A DNA stretch of 38,498 nt from the NCBI GenBank assembly GCA_022968985.1, contig JALJPK010000031.1, forward strand, positions 1 to 38,498, read 5' to 3'. This DNA is from Pseudomonadales bacterium (GTDB lineage: Bacteria; Pseudomonadota; Gammaproteobacteria; Pseudomonadales; Natronospirillaceae). This document shows, piece after piece, positions 1 through 8,634 of the stretch (the stretch's first letter is position 1; every line of letters starts with the position of its first letter). The notes under the pieces are model-generated. The model ran no database searches. It was not told the DNA's origin and saw nothing but the letters and a program-made list of their open reading frames with translations. The translations under genes and the position numbers were made by a program.

Positions 1-159
1 GCAACAACCGATGTTGTTAGCCCTCAATCCATATCACTATTGAGTAAATTAGGTTTTAAAGAAGAGGGGGTGTTGCGTGAATATGGTTTTTGGAAAGGTA
101 AGTTTCATGATGTCAGGTTGTTCTCTTTACTTCGCAGAGAGTCTAAAAATAAATATTGA
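1..159 (+). CDS. GNAT family N-acetyltransferase, C-terminal fragment
   Basis: The open frame enters from the left edge and stops at TGA 157-159, giving the last 52 residues. The pattern SISLLSKLGFKEEGVLRE, then a GxFHDVRLFSLLRRE-like end, is the typical C-terminus of RimJ/RimL-type GNAT acetyltransferases, where it forms the last part of the acetyl-CoA fold. These enzymes move an acetyl group from acetyl-CoA to a protein N-terminus or a small amine. The substrate cannot be told from this fragment. The start and the acetyl-CoA pyrophosphate loop lie outside the window. Confidence 0.8.
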   Translation, partial: ATTDVVSPQSISLLSKLGFKEEGVLREYGFWKGKFHDVRLFSLLRRESKNKY

Positions 160-715
160 AGCATTAAATCTACTTGGGTTAAAGAAAGGGTTAAAGGACA
201 TGCAGGTCTAAATAATTTAAAATAATCCTATATTTAATATATTAAAAACAGGATTGGACTTCTTTAAAATACTCGATGTTCCTTTTTTTATTCCTTATTG
301 TACTGTATTTGTTATAAATTCCGATTTTGTATGTCCAGTATATTATTTTGAATAATTGAAATAAAGCATTCAATAAAATAAGAATGCTTAAGTATAATTT
401 AGATTTTTGAAAATTACGTGAGGTTGTTTAATTAAATATTAAAGGATTAATAAAAACGCGTGAACCATAACGGTTTGTAGGAAAGTTGCCATAGACTCAT
501 CTAACACTATTCGATAGTATCCCACCCAGTCAAAAATAATAATAATAAATAGGTAATCACCTTAATTTTATGTGTATTTCAATAATAAGAACCCAATGGA
601 TAACTTTAATGTTACCCCTGCAATTAACTGCATGTCTTAGACTAAATAAACAACTGGACCCTTTAAGTAATATTCATAACATTAAAAACGGTGAATTAAA
701 TAAGGCAGATAACAT
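160..715. other. AT-rich intergenic region without a recognised gene
   Basis: About 555 bases with no convincing coding frame. An 8-bp inverted repeat (AAGCATTC, 10-nt loop, GAATGCTT) lies at 364-389 but has no T-tract, so it is not a convincing terminator for the acetyltransferase. The last 50 bases before 716 should carry the promoter of the SLC13/MscS operon. An AAGG about 10 nt before the ATG is a plausible ribosome site. No tRNA or known riboswitch was recognised. Confidence 0.5.
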
Positions 716-2584
716 ATGAATAACGCTGCTTCTTTAGCTAAGGTTGCCGATTTATTCCAAACCCATCAAGCCTTTATACATTGTAACCAAGAAGAGCTAG
801 CGCGCTTACTTTCAAAAATCAATGTCAAAAAATTTAAAAAAGATGAGACTCTGTTTAAGGCTGAGCAAAAAGCGCAAAACCTGTATTTTATCTTACATGG
901 ATCTGTAAAAGTAGAAAACGATAAAATTAAGAATAATACAGTTAATGATATTGTTGGTCAGGAAAGTATCTTAGGCATGAGTCATTATTTAAGTGATGTA
1001 AGTGCGAAAACAGACAGCCAAATAGTAGAGTTGCCTATTGCTGAGTTGGGTGCCATTTCAGCTGAAGTCAATTTCCATCAGCATGTTGTTGACAGTTTTT
1101 ATAGACGTTTAGCAGATAAACCTATTAAAGAAAAAACAATTACTAAAACTGACACCGATGAAGAAGACGATAGTGCACATGTGTCTTATCGTGTGTTATT
1201 AGGTTGGCTTGCTGTTTTAGTCTGTCCACTTCTAGTTTATTATTTTTTGAATGCAACTGAAGGAAGTCCATTAAGTGAGAATGCAATTATTTTTGCAGCC
1301 ATCTTAACCTCCAGTTCTGTTATGTGGATCTTCAGATTGTTACCTGATCATTTGCCGAGTCTATTTGCTGTATTAGGTGCGGTGCTCTTAGGGGTAACAA
1401 ATGGCAGTAATGCATTTGTAGGGTTTTCTAGTAATAGCTTTTTTATGGCCTTAAGTATTTTAGGGCTTAGTGTTGTGATTCGATCATCGGGTTTAAGTTA
1501 TCGGGTATTGTTGCATTTATTACGTATTGGACCTGAATCAAAAGTTTGGTACAACATTAGTTTTTTCAGTGTGGGTGCTTTATTAACCCCTATTGTGCCT
1601 ACTGTTAATGGTCGTGTTGCTATCGTAGCGCCATTTTTAAAAGATCTATTAAGTGGTATGAGTAAAAAAGCTGGCAAAGCAGAAGGGCCAAGATTAAAAG
1701 CCAGTTTATTGTTTGGTACGAGCCTTTTATCCCCGATATTCTTAAGTAGTAAGTCTGTTAACTTTATCATGTTTGGTATGTTACCTCAGCAAACCCAGCA
1801 AGCTTTTCAATGGTTAGATTGGTTTATCGCAGCCTCGGTATGTGGTGGTGTATTACTTATATTATATAGTGTGACTGTCTTTATATTATATAGACATAAA
1901 CAAAAAGTGATTTTACCGAAGTATATTGTACGTCAGCAAATCTCAACCTTAGGTGCGCTTAATCCAGCTGAATGGTCAGGTGTGATTGGTTTGCTTGTGT
2001 TAGTGGGTGGATTGATCTTTTCTTCTACACATAATATTGAAGTGGCTTGGGTTGCGTTAGCGATTATGTTTTATCTAATGATGTTTGGATTTTTAAGCCC
2101 TAAGGATTTACGCACAAAAGTTGATTGGAATTTTCTGATTTTCTTAGGGTCGTTGATTGGAATGATCAACATTATTAATCAAGTTGGATTAGATAGCTGG
2201 TTGATTACCCATATTTCTTGGTTGTCGGTTTATATGAAAGATGACCTGAGTATGTTTGTTGCTTTATTAGCGCTGATTACAACCTTAGTGCGTTTAATAT
2301 TACCCATTAATGCAACCGTAATTATTTTGGCTACTTTATTGATACCCGCTGCGGTAGCTGTCAATGTCAATCCATGGGTAATTGGATTCTTAATATTATT
2401 TTTATCCGAAACATTCTTTTGGCCTTATCAGGCATCGTATTATCTTAATTTTTTAAGTATTACTCAAAAACATAATGAAAAAAATGATCCTAAAATGCTG
2501 ATACTGAGTATATTCATTTACATATTTAAACTAGTTGCTATATATATCAGCATACCTTTTTGGCAAAACATGGGGTTCATATAA
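716..2584 (+). CDS. Cyclic-nucleotide-binding domain fused to an SLC13/DASS-type permease
   Basis: The 622-aa protein has two parts. Residues about 14-135 resemble a cNMP-binding beta-roll, with the 'LFKAEQKAQNLYFILHGSVKV' type of core and a following helix. From about residue 158 to the end there are 11-13 hydrophobic segments of the SLC13 / ion-transporter superfamily, including a serine-rich re-entrant-like stretch (GTSLLSPIFLSSKS, near 342-355). SLC13 proteins usually move dicarboxylates or sulfate with Na+, but the substrate here is unknown. The cytosolic domain could gate transport by a nucleotide or serve only as a fold. It is the first gene of a three-gene operon: its TAA overlaps the ATG of the next gene by one base. 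Confidence in the permease part is good; nucleotide binding itself is inferred. Confidence 0.75.
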   Translation: MNNAASLAKVADLFQTHQAFIHCNQEELARLLSKINVKKFKKDETLFKAEQKAQNLYFILHGSVKVENDKIKNNTVNDIVGQESILGMSHYLSDVSAKTDSQIVELPIAELGAISAEVNFHQHVVDSFYRRLADKPIKEKTITKTDTDEEDDSAHVSYRVLLGWLAVLVCPLLVYYFLNATEGSPLSENAIIFAAILTSSSVMWIFRLLPDHLPSLFAVLGAVLLGVTNGSNAFVGFSSNSFFMALSILGLSVVIRSSGLSYRVLLHLLRIGPESKVWYNISFFSVGALLTPIVPTVNGRVAIVAPFLKDLLSGMSKKAGKAEGPRLKASLLFGTSLLSPIFLSSKSVNFIMFGMLPQQTQQAFQWLDWFIAASVCGGVLLILYSVTVFILYRHKQKVILPKYIVRQQISTLGALNPAEWSGVIGLLVLVGGLIFSSTHNIEVAWVALAIMFYLMMFGFLSPKDLRTKVDWNFLIFLGSLIGMINIINQVGLDSWLITHISWLSVYMKDDLSMFVALLALITTLVRLILPINATVIILATLLIPAAVAVNVNPWVIGFLILFLSETFFWPYQASYYLNFLSITQKHNEKNDPKMLILSIFIYIFKLVAIYISIPFWQNMGFI

Positions 2585-3669
2585 TGAAATTAAGAAAATT
2601 ATTACAACATATTATTATGTTAAGTTTTTTATTGACCGTGGTTGTATTTGCGTTAAAAGTGAGTAGCTCAAAACCTAGGTTGTTTATTTTGCATAGTTAT
2701 CAAACGGATTATTCCTGGACAGCCAGTGTGAATATAGGCATTGAACGAGCAATGTTAAATCATGATCTAAATCATGATGTGCGTTTCCACTATATGGATA
2801 CAAAAAAGAAATATAATACAGAAGAAAAACAACAAGCCGCAAAAGAGGCGATACGTGCAATCAATGACTATAACCCAGATGTGATTATCGCATTTGACGA
2901 CGACGCTCAGAAATACGTAGCAAAACATTATATTGATAAAGAAGGTATTCAAATTGTATATGCCGCTGTGAATGCGACGGCACAAACCTATGAATATGAT
3001 ACAGCTATAAATGTGACTGGAATTTTAGAAACCAAACCGATTGGTTCAATTAATGAAATGTGGAAAGTTTTATTACAAGAGCAAACAGCTGAATCAAGCG
3101 GTAAACAATTAGTGCAAAAACCACGGACATTATTTTTATCCGATCCGTCTTCTTCAGCAAATCATGATGCCGCGCATATGCATGAATTTGAGCATTGGGG
3201 TGACATTCAATACGTCAAACATCAAGTGGCACAAGATTATAAACACTGGCAAGAAATAATATTATCCGCCCATAAAGAGTATGATTTATTATTAGTAGGA
3301 GGTTACCGAAAATTAAAAGGCGACGACGGTCAATTTGTAGGCGCTAAAGAAGTGGGGCAGTGGACTGAAAAAAATTCTATCGCAACACTTATTGGTATTA
3401 ATGAATTTAATTCAGAAGATGGCATTATGTTTTCAATTGGTGCGTCACCATACGAGCAAGGTGAAGTTGCATACACAAGGGCTATGCAGTTACTTGAGGA
3501 TCCACAAAATATTAAAACAATGCAACATACATATGCTAAACAATATATTGTTGCCCTAAGGAAGGATGCTTTTGATACACGTAATTTAAAAATCCCAAAA
3601 ATATTAGAAGCTTTTGCGCGCGCCACAAATCATTATTATGAGATTGAACAATATGCTGAAACTAAATAA
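2584..3669 (+). CDS. ABC_sub_bind-type periplasmic-binding protein with N-terminal anchor
   Basis: A 361-aa protein. The ATG at 2584 is chosen because it overlaps the upstream stop (TAATG), a classic coupled start; the frame is open upstream to 2560. Residues about 8-27 form one hydrophobic segment, either a signal peptide or membrane anchor. The rest resembles the ABC_sub_bind (PF04392-like) periplasmic-binding fold, with a first strand of the type RLFILHSYQTDYSWT, then NPDVIIAFDDDAQKYV and IQIVYAAVNA. Such domains bind small ligands between two lobes. No ABC permease or ATPase gene is nearby, so it may act as a sensor or delivery subunit for its operon partners rather than for an ABC importer. 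Its 3' end overlaps the next gene by 17 nt. Confidence 0.7.
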   Translation: MKLRKLLQHIIMLSFLLTVVVFALKVSSSKPRLFILHSYQTDYSWTASVNIGIERAMLNHDLNHDVRFHYMDTKKKYNTEEKQQAAKEAIRAINDYNPDVIIAFDDDAQKYVAKHYIDKEGIQIVYAAVNATAQTYEYDTAINVTGILETKPIGSINEMWKVLLQEQTAESSGKQLVQKPRTLFLSDPSSSANHDAAHMHEFEHWGDIQYVKHQVAQDYKHWQEIILSAHKEYDLLLVGGYRKLKGDDGQFVGAKEVGQWTEKNSIATLIGINEFNSEDGIMFSIGASPYEQGEVAYTRAMQLLEDPQNIKTMQHTYAKQYIVALRKDAFDTRNLKIPKILEAFARATNHYYEIEQYAETK

Positions 3670-6604
3670 ATTTTTCACATTGTATCGATGTATTTTATTA
3701 TTTATTGGCTTGTTAATATTAATAAGTGCAGTACTCACAAGTATTGAATATTTTAAAAAGGTGTCGTCGCTTAATTCAGCAAAAAACACTTTAACTATTG
3801 CATTAATAGGGCCTATGCAAAAAAGTAAAGGCGAGAAAATGTATAATGGTGCAAAGTTGTATATTGATCAATACAACGCAACACGCGATAAAAATAAACC
3901 TTTTATAAAATTAGAAAAATATAACGACTTAGAACAAAATAATGAAGCGATAAGAAATGCAAACAAAATCGTAAAAAATCCTAATGTTATTGCAGTGCTT
4001 GGGCATAGGGGATCAAATGAATCAAAAGCAACAGCCAAAATATACAGTGATAATGAAATTGTAATGGTAGGTGGATCTGCAACTGATCCTGCAATTACAC
4101 AAGATAATCCATGGATATTTTCTGTTGTACCTAATAATAAAATTCATGGTCGATTTGTTGCCGAATATATCAACGAAATATGTAATATTGCTTTGACTCA
4201 ATCTTTTACTGCGAAATCGGATTCGTTATTACACAAATGTGCTGATGTGGTAGAAATTAACCTTGTTTACTCAAGCGACCAATATGGAAAGTCACTACAG
4301 CAAAGTTTTGTTATTGCTGCTGAGCAATACGGTTTTTCTGTAAAAGAGTTCGAACTTGATGTTAATACAACAGAAAATAAAGAGAAGAAATATGATGAAA
4401 GGGCCAAAGTATTAATTGATAAAATTAAGTCTGATAAAATTGTTTTTTTTGCAGTTGGTGACGATGAAGCAAAATATCTAGTTAAATATTATAAAACTAA
4501 ATTCCCCGATGGATTTTGGATTGGTAGCGCTTCAATTGGCAAACAAAATTTTCCAGAGAATATTAATGCCTTAGATACTGATGAAGAGGTGGGGATTTAT
4601 TCAAATGAAATGTATGCCATTGCACCAATGATATTTGATCTTGGTAATGCCTCTACTATTCGTTTTGTAGAACAATACAACAATGCATTTAATGAAGATC
4701 CAGATGTTTCATCGGCGTCGTATTATGATGCCGCTAAAACAGTGGTCACGTCAATTATCAATACTCCAACTTATAACAATGGTTTAAACGATAAACTCAA
4801 TACTAGAGTAAAACTGACTGACAGTTATATTAAAGATACGTTAAGAGAAGAGCTTAGAGCAAAATTAGAAAATACTAACAGCATTAAAAAAGCCATAAAA
4901 GGCTTAAACAGCCAAATATATTTTAATGAAAATGGAACGGCGATTCGACCAATGAGTGTTGGATTATTTAGCCATGATGAATTTATATCGGCGCCAATTC
5001 AGTTACAAGATTTTGTAAAAAATAATAACAAACAAAAACGTACTCAAATAAATGTGGTATACACTGGAATAGAAGTATTAAAAATAACAGAATTTTCACT
5101 TCGTGATAAAAGCTTTAAAGCAAAATTTAATTTATGGTTTCGTAATGCACCATCTATTAATGCACAGGATATTGTATTTCTAAGTGCTGTAGATGATATT
5201 CAATTAGGAGAACCGGTTAAGCTTATTGAGTCAAAAGGCATAAAATACCAACGTTTTATTGTGGAGGGACGATTCAAAGTCACAGCAAACCCTGGTAGAG
5301 CCGCTTTTGGAGAATATGAATTAGGTATTCATTTTCGTCATAAAACTCAGCCGCGTAATAAATTGATTTATGTATATGACGTAGTGGGTTCAAAGGAAAT
5401 TGAAGGGAAAACAAACGACATATTACAAGATGGTAATGAATGGAAAATTGCTTCGAATATTGTGTACCAAGATACACTTAATATTAAAACATTAGGCAGT
5501 CCGTTATATTTAAATAACTTAACTGGCGCGGTGGACTTTTCACGTTTTAATGAAGTGATAAGTGTAAGAGAAAATACATTCAGTTTGCGTGGGCGTATAC
5601 CTGTTAATATCCAACATGTTATATTTTTTGTATCATCAATTATTTGGTTGATGTATGTTTTATTTTTGGATATTAAGTTTTCTAAAACAAATAAAACGAT
5701 CTATTCGATAGGAAATAATATTTTATTTGGGGTGACATTAATTGCATTGGAGCCGATGAGTTTAAATTGGCTGGCAAATACCGCGCCTAATTTAGATCAA
5801 ATAAACGCCAGTTATTTCTTTGATATATTGTGGTGGATTTATTTTGGTGTCACGGTTGCTAAATGTATTGATCTATTTATATGGAACCCTATCGAGGTTA
5901 AGTCGGGACGTCCGGTTCCAAAAATAATGAGGCATTTAACCCGTTTTTTGGCTTATATTGGATCGTTATTTTTTATTCTTTCATTTGTATTTGAAAGGGA
6001 ATTAACCAGTCTATTGGCCACTTCAGGTTTAGTCGCAATGATTTTAGGTTTAGCGTTACAGTCTAACTTGGTAAATATATTTTCGGGTATTGCTATCAGT
6101 TTGGAGAAACCATTTAAATTAGGTGATTGGATCAGCATACCTTCCACAGGGGGCGCGATCGTAGGTAAAGTGTTTGATATGAATTGGCGCAGCACACGTT
6201 TGACTACGGCAGACAATACTATTTATTCCATTCCTAATAATACAATCGCCAATGCGAATCTGAATAATATTAGCAGCAGCGGACAAATTGTTATTAAAGA
6301 TATTGAAATTTCAGTGGCTGCTAGTTTTAATCCACAAGAGGTTATTCAACAAATACAGGCCACTTTAAAAAAATTAAAAGACGTGAATCAAGTGACGGTA
6401 CAGGTTGGTAATATTGGGTCAGAAGATATTATTTATAATATTAAACTCGTTCATAAAGCGGATACTAGAGAGTTGATTGAGCAGAGTGCATGGCAAGAAA
6501 TTTGGTCATTACAAAAGAGTTTTGCTGATGAATTGGTAATGGATGATGTGCGCAGTATTAGTTTAATTGAACCTATTACAACAAAGTCAGAAGTTAATAG
6601 TTGA
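3653..6604 (+). CDS. Periplasmic-binding domain–MscS mechanosensitive channel fusion
   Basis: About 983 aa from ATG 3653; another ATG lies at 3638, and both overlap the upstream gene. Residues 10-33 are a signal anchor. Residues about 46-450 resemble a type I periplasmic-binding domain of the branched-chain amino acid receptor kind (LTIALIGPMQKSKGEKMYNG, VIAVLGHRGSNESKA). Residues about 463-581 are a beta-rich exported domain whose spacing (FKAKFNLWFRN, then FGEYELGIHFRHKTQPRNKL and a VYDVVG end) weakly recalls pentameric ligand-gated channel extracellular domains. Four hydrophobic segments follow (about 652-782), then the MscS pore helix (TSGLVAMILGLALQSNLVN, near 790) and beta domain (EKPFKLGDWI, PNNTIANANLNNIS). 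MscS channels release solutes under membrane tension; here a ligand may tune opening. It is the last gene of the operon. Confidence 0.8.
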   Translation: MLKLNKFFTLYRCILLFIGLLILISAVLTSIEYFKKVSSLNSAKNTLTIALIGPMQKSKGEKMYNGAKLYIDQYNATRDKNKPFIKLEKYNDLEQNNEAIRNANKIVKNPNVIAVLGHRGSNESKATAKIYSDNEIVMVGGSATDPAITQDNPWIFSVVPNNKIHGRFVAEYINEICNIALTQSFTAKSDSLLHKCADVVEINLVYSSDQYGKSLQQSFVIAAEQYGFSVKEFELDVNTTENKEKKYDERAKVLIDKIKSDKIVFFAVGDDEAKYLVKYYKTKFPDGFWIGSASIGKQNFPENINALDTDEEVGIYSNEMYAIAPMIFDLGNASTIRFVEQYNNAFNEDPDVSSASYYDAAKTVVTSIINTPTYNNGLNDKLNTRVKLTDSYIKDTLREELRAKLENTNSIKKAIKGLNSQIYFNENGTAIRPMSVGLFSHDEFISAPIQLQDFVKNNNKQKRTQINVVYTGIEVLKITEFSLRDKSFKAKFNLWFRNAPSINAQDIVFLSAVDDIQLGEPVKLIESKGIKYQRFIVEGRFKVTANPGRAAFGEYELGIHFRHKTQPRNKLIYVYDVVGSKEIEGKTNDILQDGNEWKIASNIVYQDTLNIKTLGSPLYLNNLTGAVDFSRFNEVISVRENTFSLRGRIPVNIQHVIFFVSSIIWLMYVLFLDIKFSKTNKTIYSIGNNILFGVTLIALEPMSLNWLANTAPNLDQINASYFFDILWWIYFGVTVAKCIDLFIWNPIEVKSGRPVPKIMRHLTRFLAYIGSLFFILSFVFERELTSLLATSGLVAMILGLALQSNLVNIFSGIAISLEKPFKLGDWISIPSTGGAIVGKVFDMNWRSTRLTTADNTIYSIPNNTIANANLNNISSSGQIVIKDIEISVAASFNPQEVIQQIQATLKKLKDVNQVTVQVGNIGSEDIIYNIKLVHKADTRELIEQSAWQEIWSLQKSFADELVMDDVRSISLIEPITTKSEVNS

Positions 6605-6638
6605 TATAATTTAGCAGGTTACTGAGTTTTCGCGACAA

Positions 6639-6666
6639 AAAAGGCTGAAGTTTTCAGCTTTTTTTT
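6639..6666 (+). terminator. Rho-independent terminator of the SLC13/MscS operon
   Basis: An 8-bp stem AAGGCTGA (6641-6648) / TCAGCTTT (6654-6661), with one G-U pair and a 5-nt loop, runs into a T-tract to 6666. It begins 37 nt after the MscS-fusion stop codon. Confidence 0.8.
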
Positions 6667-6869
6667 GCTTGTATGTTTAGGTTTTTTAAATTGTATTGCC
6701 AGTTTCTATTGTTATCACAAAGGTATTATTTTTAATAATTTACTGTTTTAAATCAGATTAAATCCATGGATATGCATCAGAGTCTTTGTATAACGCTCAC
6801 AATTAGATGAGTAAAAGGTGTGTAAATTTTGAATAAATTAAAAACATATGCAGTTGATGCAAATGTATC

Positions 6870-6877
6870 AATTTAAA
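6870..6877. repeat. Left 8-bp target site duplication of the IS1595-family element
   Basis: AATTTAAA directly abuts the left inverted repeat and is repeated exactly at 7936-7943 next to the right one. An 8-bp duplication is the expected size for the IS1595 family. Confidence 0.93.
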
Positions 6878-6902
6878 GGCTATTTATGCAAACTATGTTG
6901 TT
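6878..6902 (+). repeat. Left terminal inverted repeat of the IS element
   Basis: Begins GGCTATTTATGCAAACTATG. It matches the reverse complement of 7911-7935 at 23 of 25 positions. The 62 bases from here to the transposase ATG should hold its promoter. Confidence 0.93.
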
Positions 6903-6964
6903 AACTTGAATGCCACGTTTCTTAATCTATTCTAATTAAGAGTCCGCAGTAATAGGTTTTCAAA

Positions 6965-7933
6965 ATGAAGTCTCGTCAATTTCTAAATTTCTTAAATAGC
7001 TTACATAAACTCACAAAATATCAATTTGAAACCCTTCAAACCCAATTAAAAGATACGTTTGCCCAGCCAAATGTGATTTTTGCAAATTTACAAAAAGAAT
7101 TGAATGAACACCCGCAGTGCCCTCACTGCCAATCAGATCAGATCATCCATTTTGGATCGGCAAATAACCGCCCAAGATACCGTTGTAAAAGTTGTCTAAA
7201 AACCTTTGTTTGCACTCGTGGAACTGAGTTTTTTAGATTACATAAACCTGAAAAATGGCTCGATTATTTACAATCTATGTGTCAAAGCCAAACATTAGAA
7301 ACCTGTGCTAAAACATGTGAAATTAACCTGACCACATCGTTTAACTGGCGTCACAGATTCTTGAAAATGGCCAGTAAAGACCAGGCTGATCAACTTGAAG
7401 GAATTGTTGAGGCTGACGAAACGTATTTTAGAATATCCGAAAAAGGCGAGCGTAAACTCACCAGATCACCTAGAAAACGTGGTACAAAAGCAAAAACGGC
7501 AGGGCCAAACAAACAAGAAGACAAACAAGAGTGGACACCAGTGCTTGTGGCCATTGATCGCAGTCATCACGAAATGGATTTTATTTTAAACAACATTACC
7601 AGTCAGGAAATTCAAAACAAGTTACAAGGGCATTTGAGTCAGGGTTGTGTGTTATGCACCGATGGGCAAAATGCTTATAACCAACTTTGTGATAAGCAAA
7701 ATATTTTGCATAAAGTGCTATCAGGGCATCAGGTAATAGACAAAACCTTTCATATAAACACTGTAAATGCCTATCACAGTCGACTAAAAAACTGGCATCG
7801 ACGCTTTCATGGTACAGCCACTAAGTATCTTGTCAATTATTTAGGTTGGTTTCGGGCTTTGGAGACACAGAAACATGAAAAGTCTAATGTTTTCAAGCTA
7901 TTAGCACTTCAACAACATAGTTTTCAAAAATAG
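6965..7933 (+). CDS. IS1595-family transposase (ISXO2-like DDE domain with zinc ribbon)
   Basis: A 322-aa protein that cuts and joins the IS ends. A zinc ribbon sits at about residues 50-80 (CPHC, then CKSC after RPRYR), followed by a helical DNA-binding region. The ISXO2-type catalytic domain shows EADETYF (first Asp, near 150) and CTDGQNAY (second Asp, near 236). The third catalytic position falls in HINTVNAYHSRLKNW, where Asn stands in place of the usual Glu; variants with Asn exist in this family. The length is normal and the frame intact. The TAG stop lies inside the right inverted repeat, so coding and end sequences overlap. The downstream repeat leaves no room for a passenger gene. Confidence 0.93.
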   Translation: MKSRQFLNFLNSLHKLTKYQFETLQTQLKDTFAQPNVIFANLQKELNEHPQCPHCQSDQIIHFGSANNRPRYRCKSCLKTFVCTRGTEFFRLHKPEKWLDYLQSMCQSQTLETCAKTCEINLTTSFNWRHRFLKMASKDQADQLEGIVEADETYFRISEKGERKLTRSPRKRGTKAKTAGPNKQEDKQEWTPVLVAIDRSHHEMDFILNNITSQEIQNKLQGHLSQGCVLCTDGQNAYNQLCDKQNILHKVLSGHQVIDKTFHINTVNAYHSRLKNWHRRFHGTATKYLVNYLGWFRALETQKHEKSNVFKLLALQQHSFQK

Positions 7934-7935
7934 CC
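7911..7935 (-). repeat. Right terminal inverted repeat of the IS element
   Basis: Mirror of the left end with two mismatches; it ends in AAATAGCC. It contains the transposase stop codon (TAG 7931-7933). Confidence 0.93.
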
Positions 7936-7943
7936 AATTTAAA
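7936..7943. repeat. Right 8-bp target site duplication
   Basis: AATTTAAA, identical to 6870-6877, directly after the right inverted repeat. Confidence 0.93.
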
Positions 7944-8108
7944 TATGAGTAGTGCAGGTTTAAAGTGTAAAGGGTTAGTAGGTTCATTATCATCCTAAAG
8001 CAAATTATGTAAGACCATGATCTGCAATGACAAAATTAACCAAAGATACTGATTTACATCGTTGATGTCTGGACATTGCCATATTGCAGTTTTAAAACCC
8101 TAAAAACT

Positions 8109-8145
8109 AAAAAACCCAAGAAAGCATAACTCACTTGGGTTTTTT
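8109..8145 (-). terminator. Rho-independent terminator of fdxA
   Basis: A perfect 12-bp stem, AAAAAACCCAAG (8109-8120) with CTTGGGTTTTTT (8134-8145), and a 13-nt loop. It starts 42 nt past the fdxA stop on the − strand. The T/A tracts work in both directions, so it also shields fdxA from reading out of the IS. Confidence 0.88.
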
Positions 8146-8187
8146 AATAACGAATAGTTAATCATCCGCTAATTAAGCAAAATAAAA

Positions 8188-8511
8188 CTACTTCTCTAAA
8201 TGCTTCAATTTGTCTTCAACGCCATCCCAGTCTGCTGCATCTGGCAGTGGGTCTTTTTGATCGGTAATGTTAGGCCATACTTCAGCTAACTCTGCGTTTA
8301 GCTCAACAAATACTTGTTGGTCATCAGTTAACTCGTCGTCAGACAAAATTGCCCCCGCTGGACATTCAGGTTCACATAATGCGCAATCGATACATTCATC
8401 AGGGTGAATGACCAAAAAGTTTGGACCTTCATAAAAGCAATCAACAGGGCATACTTCAACACAATCAGTGTATTTACACTTGATGCAATTATCTAAAACG
8501 ACAAAGGTCAT
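8188..8511 (-). CDS. fdxA: 7Fe ferredoxin FdxA
   Basis: A 107-aa soluble electron carrier. Two cysteine clusters are clear: [17 protein letters not shown] near residues 9-25 and [14 protein letters not shown] near 40-53. These ligate one 3Fe-4S and one 4Fe-4S cluster, the usual set of the FdxA / Azotobacter ferredoxin I group. The acidic C-terminal tail and total length are typical. In pseudomonads and relatives fdxA lies beside mutS or cinA–recA, as here, but the physiological partner is not settled. It is transcribed alone, divergently from cinA, with a strong terminator just downstream. Confidence 0.95.
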   Translation of the reverse strand: MTFVVLDNCIKCKYTDCVEVCPVDCFYEGPNFLVIHPDECIDCALCEPECPAGAILSDDELTDDQQVFVELNAELAEVWPNITDQKDPLPDAADWDGVEDKLKHLEK

Positions 8512-8634
8512 AACGCTATCCTCAATTTCATATCATAAAAAGGGGCTATTTTATTGACCTTGAGCTCGAGTCTCAAGTATAACTGATAGAATAAATGGTT
8601 ATTTATCCATTCCTAATTGTAAAATATTGAGCAA

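Larger units (their letters stand above)
6878..7935 (+). mobile_element. Complete IS1595-family insertion sequence
   Basis: The element is 1058 bp and has three consistent marks: 25-bp terminal inverted repeats starting GGCTATTT (6878-6902 and 7911-7935) that differ at two positions, a perfect 8-bp target duplication AATTTAAA, and one intact transposase frame. It landed between the operon terminator at 6666 and the fdxA terminator at 8109, so it seems to break no gene. Intact ends and an exact duplication suggest a fairly recent insertion that may still be active. Confidence 0.95.

Noticed and set aside
7395..7589. Second reading frame inside the transposase (possible programmed frameshift)
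   Set aside because: The main transposase frame is complete and full length, so no frameshift product is needed.
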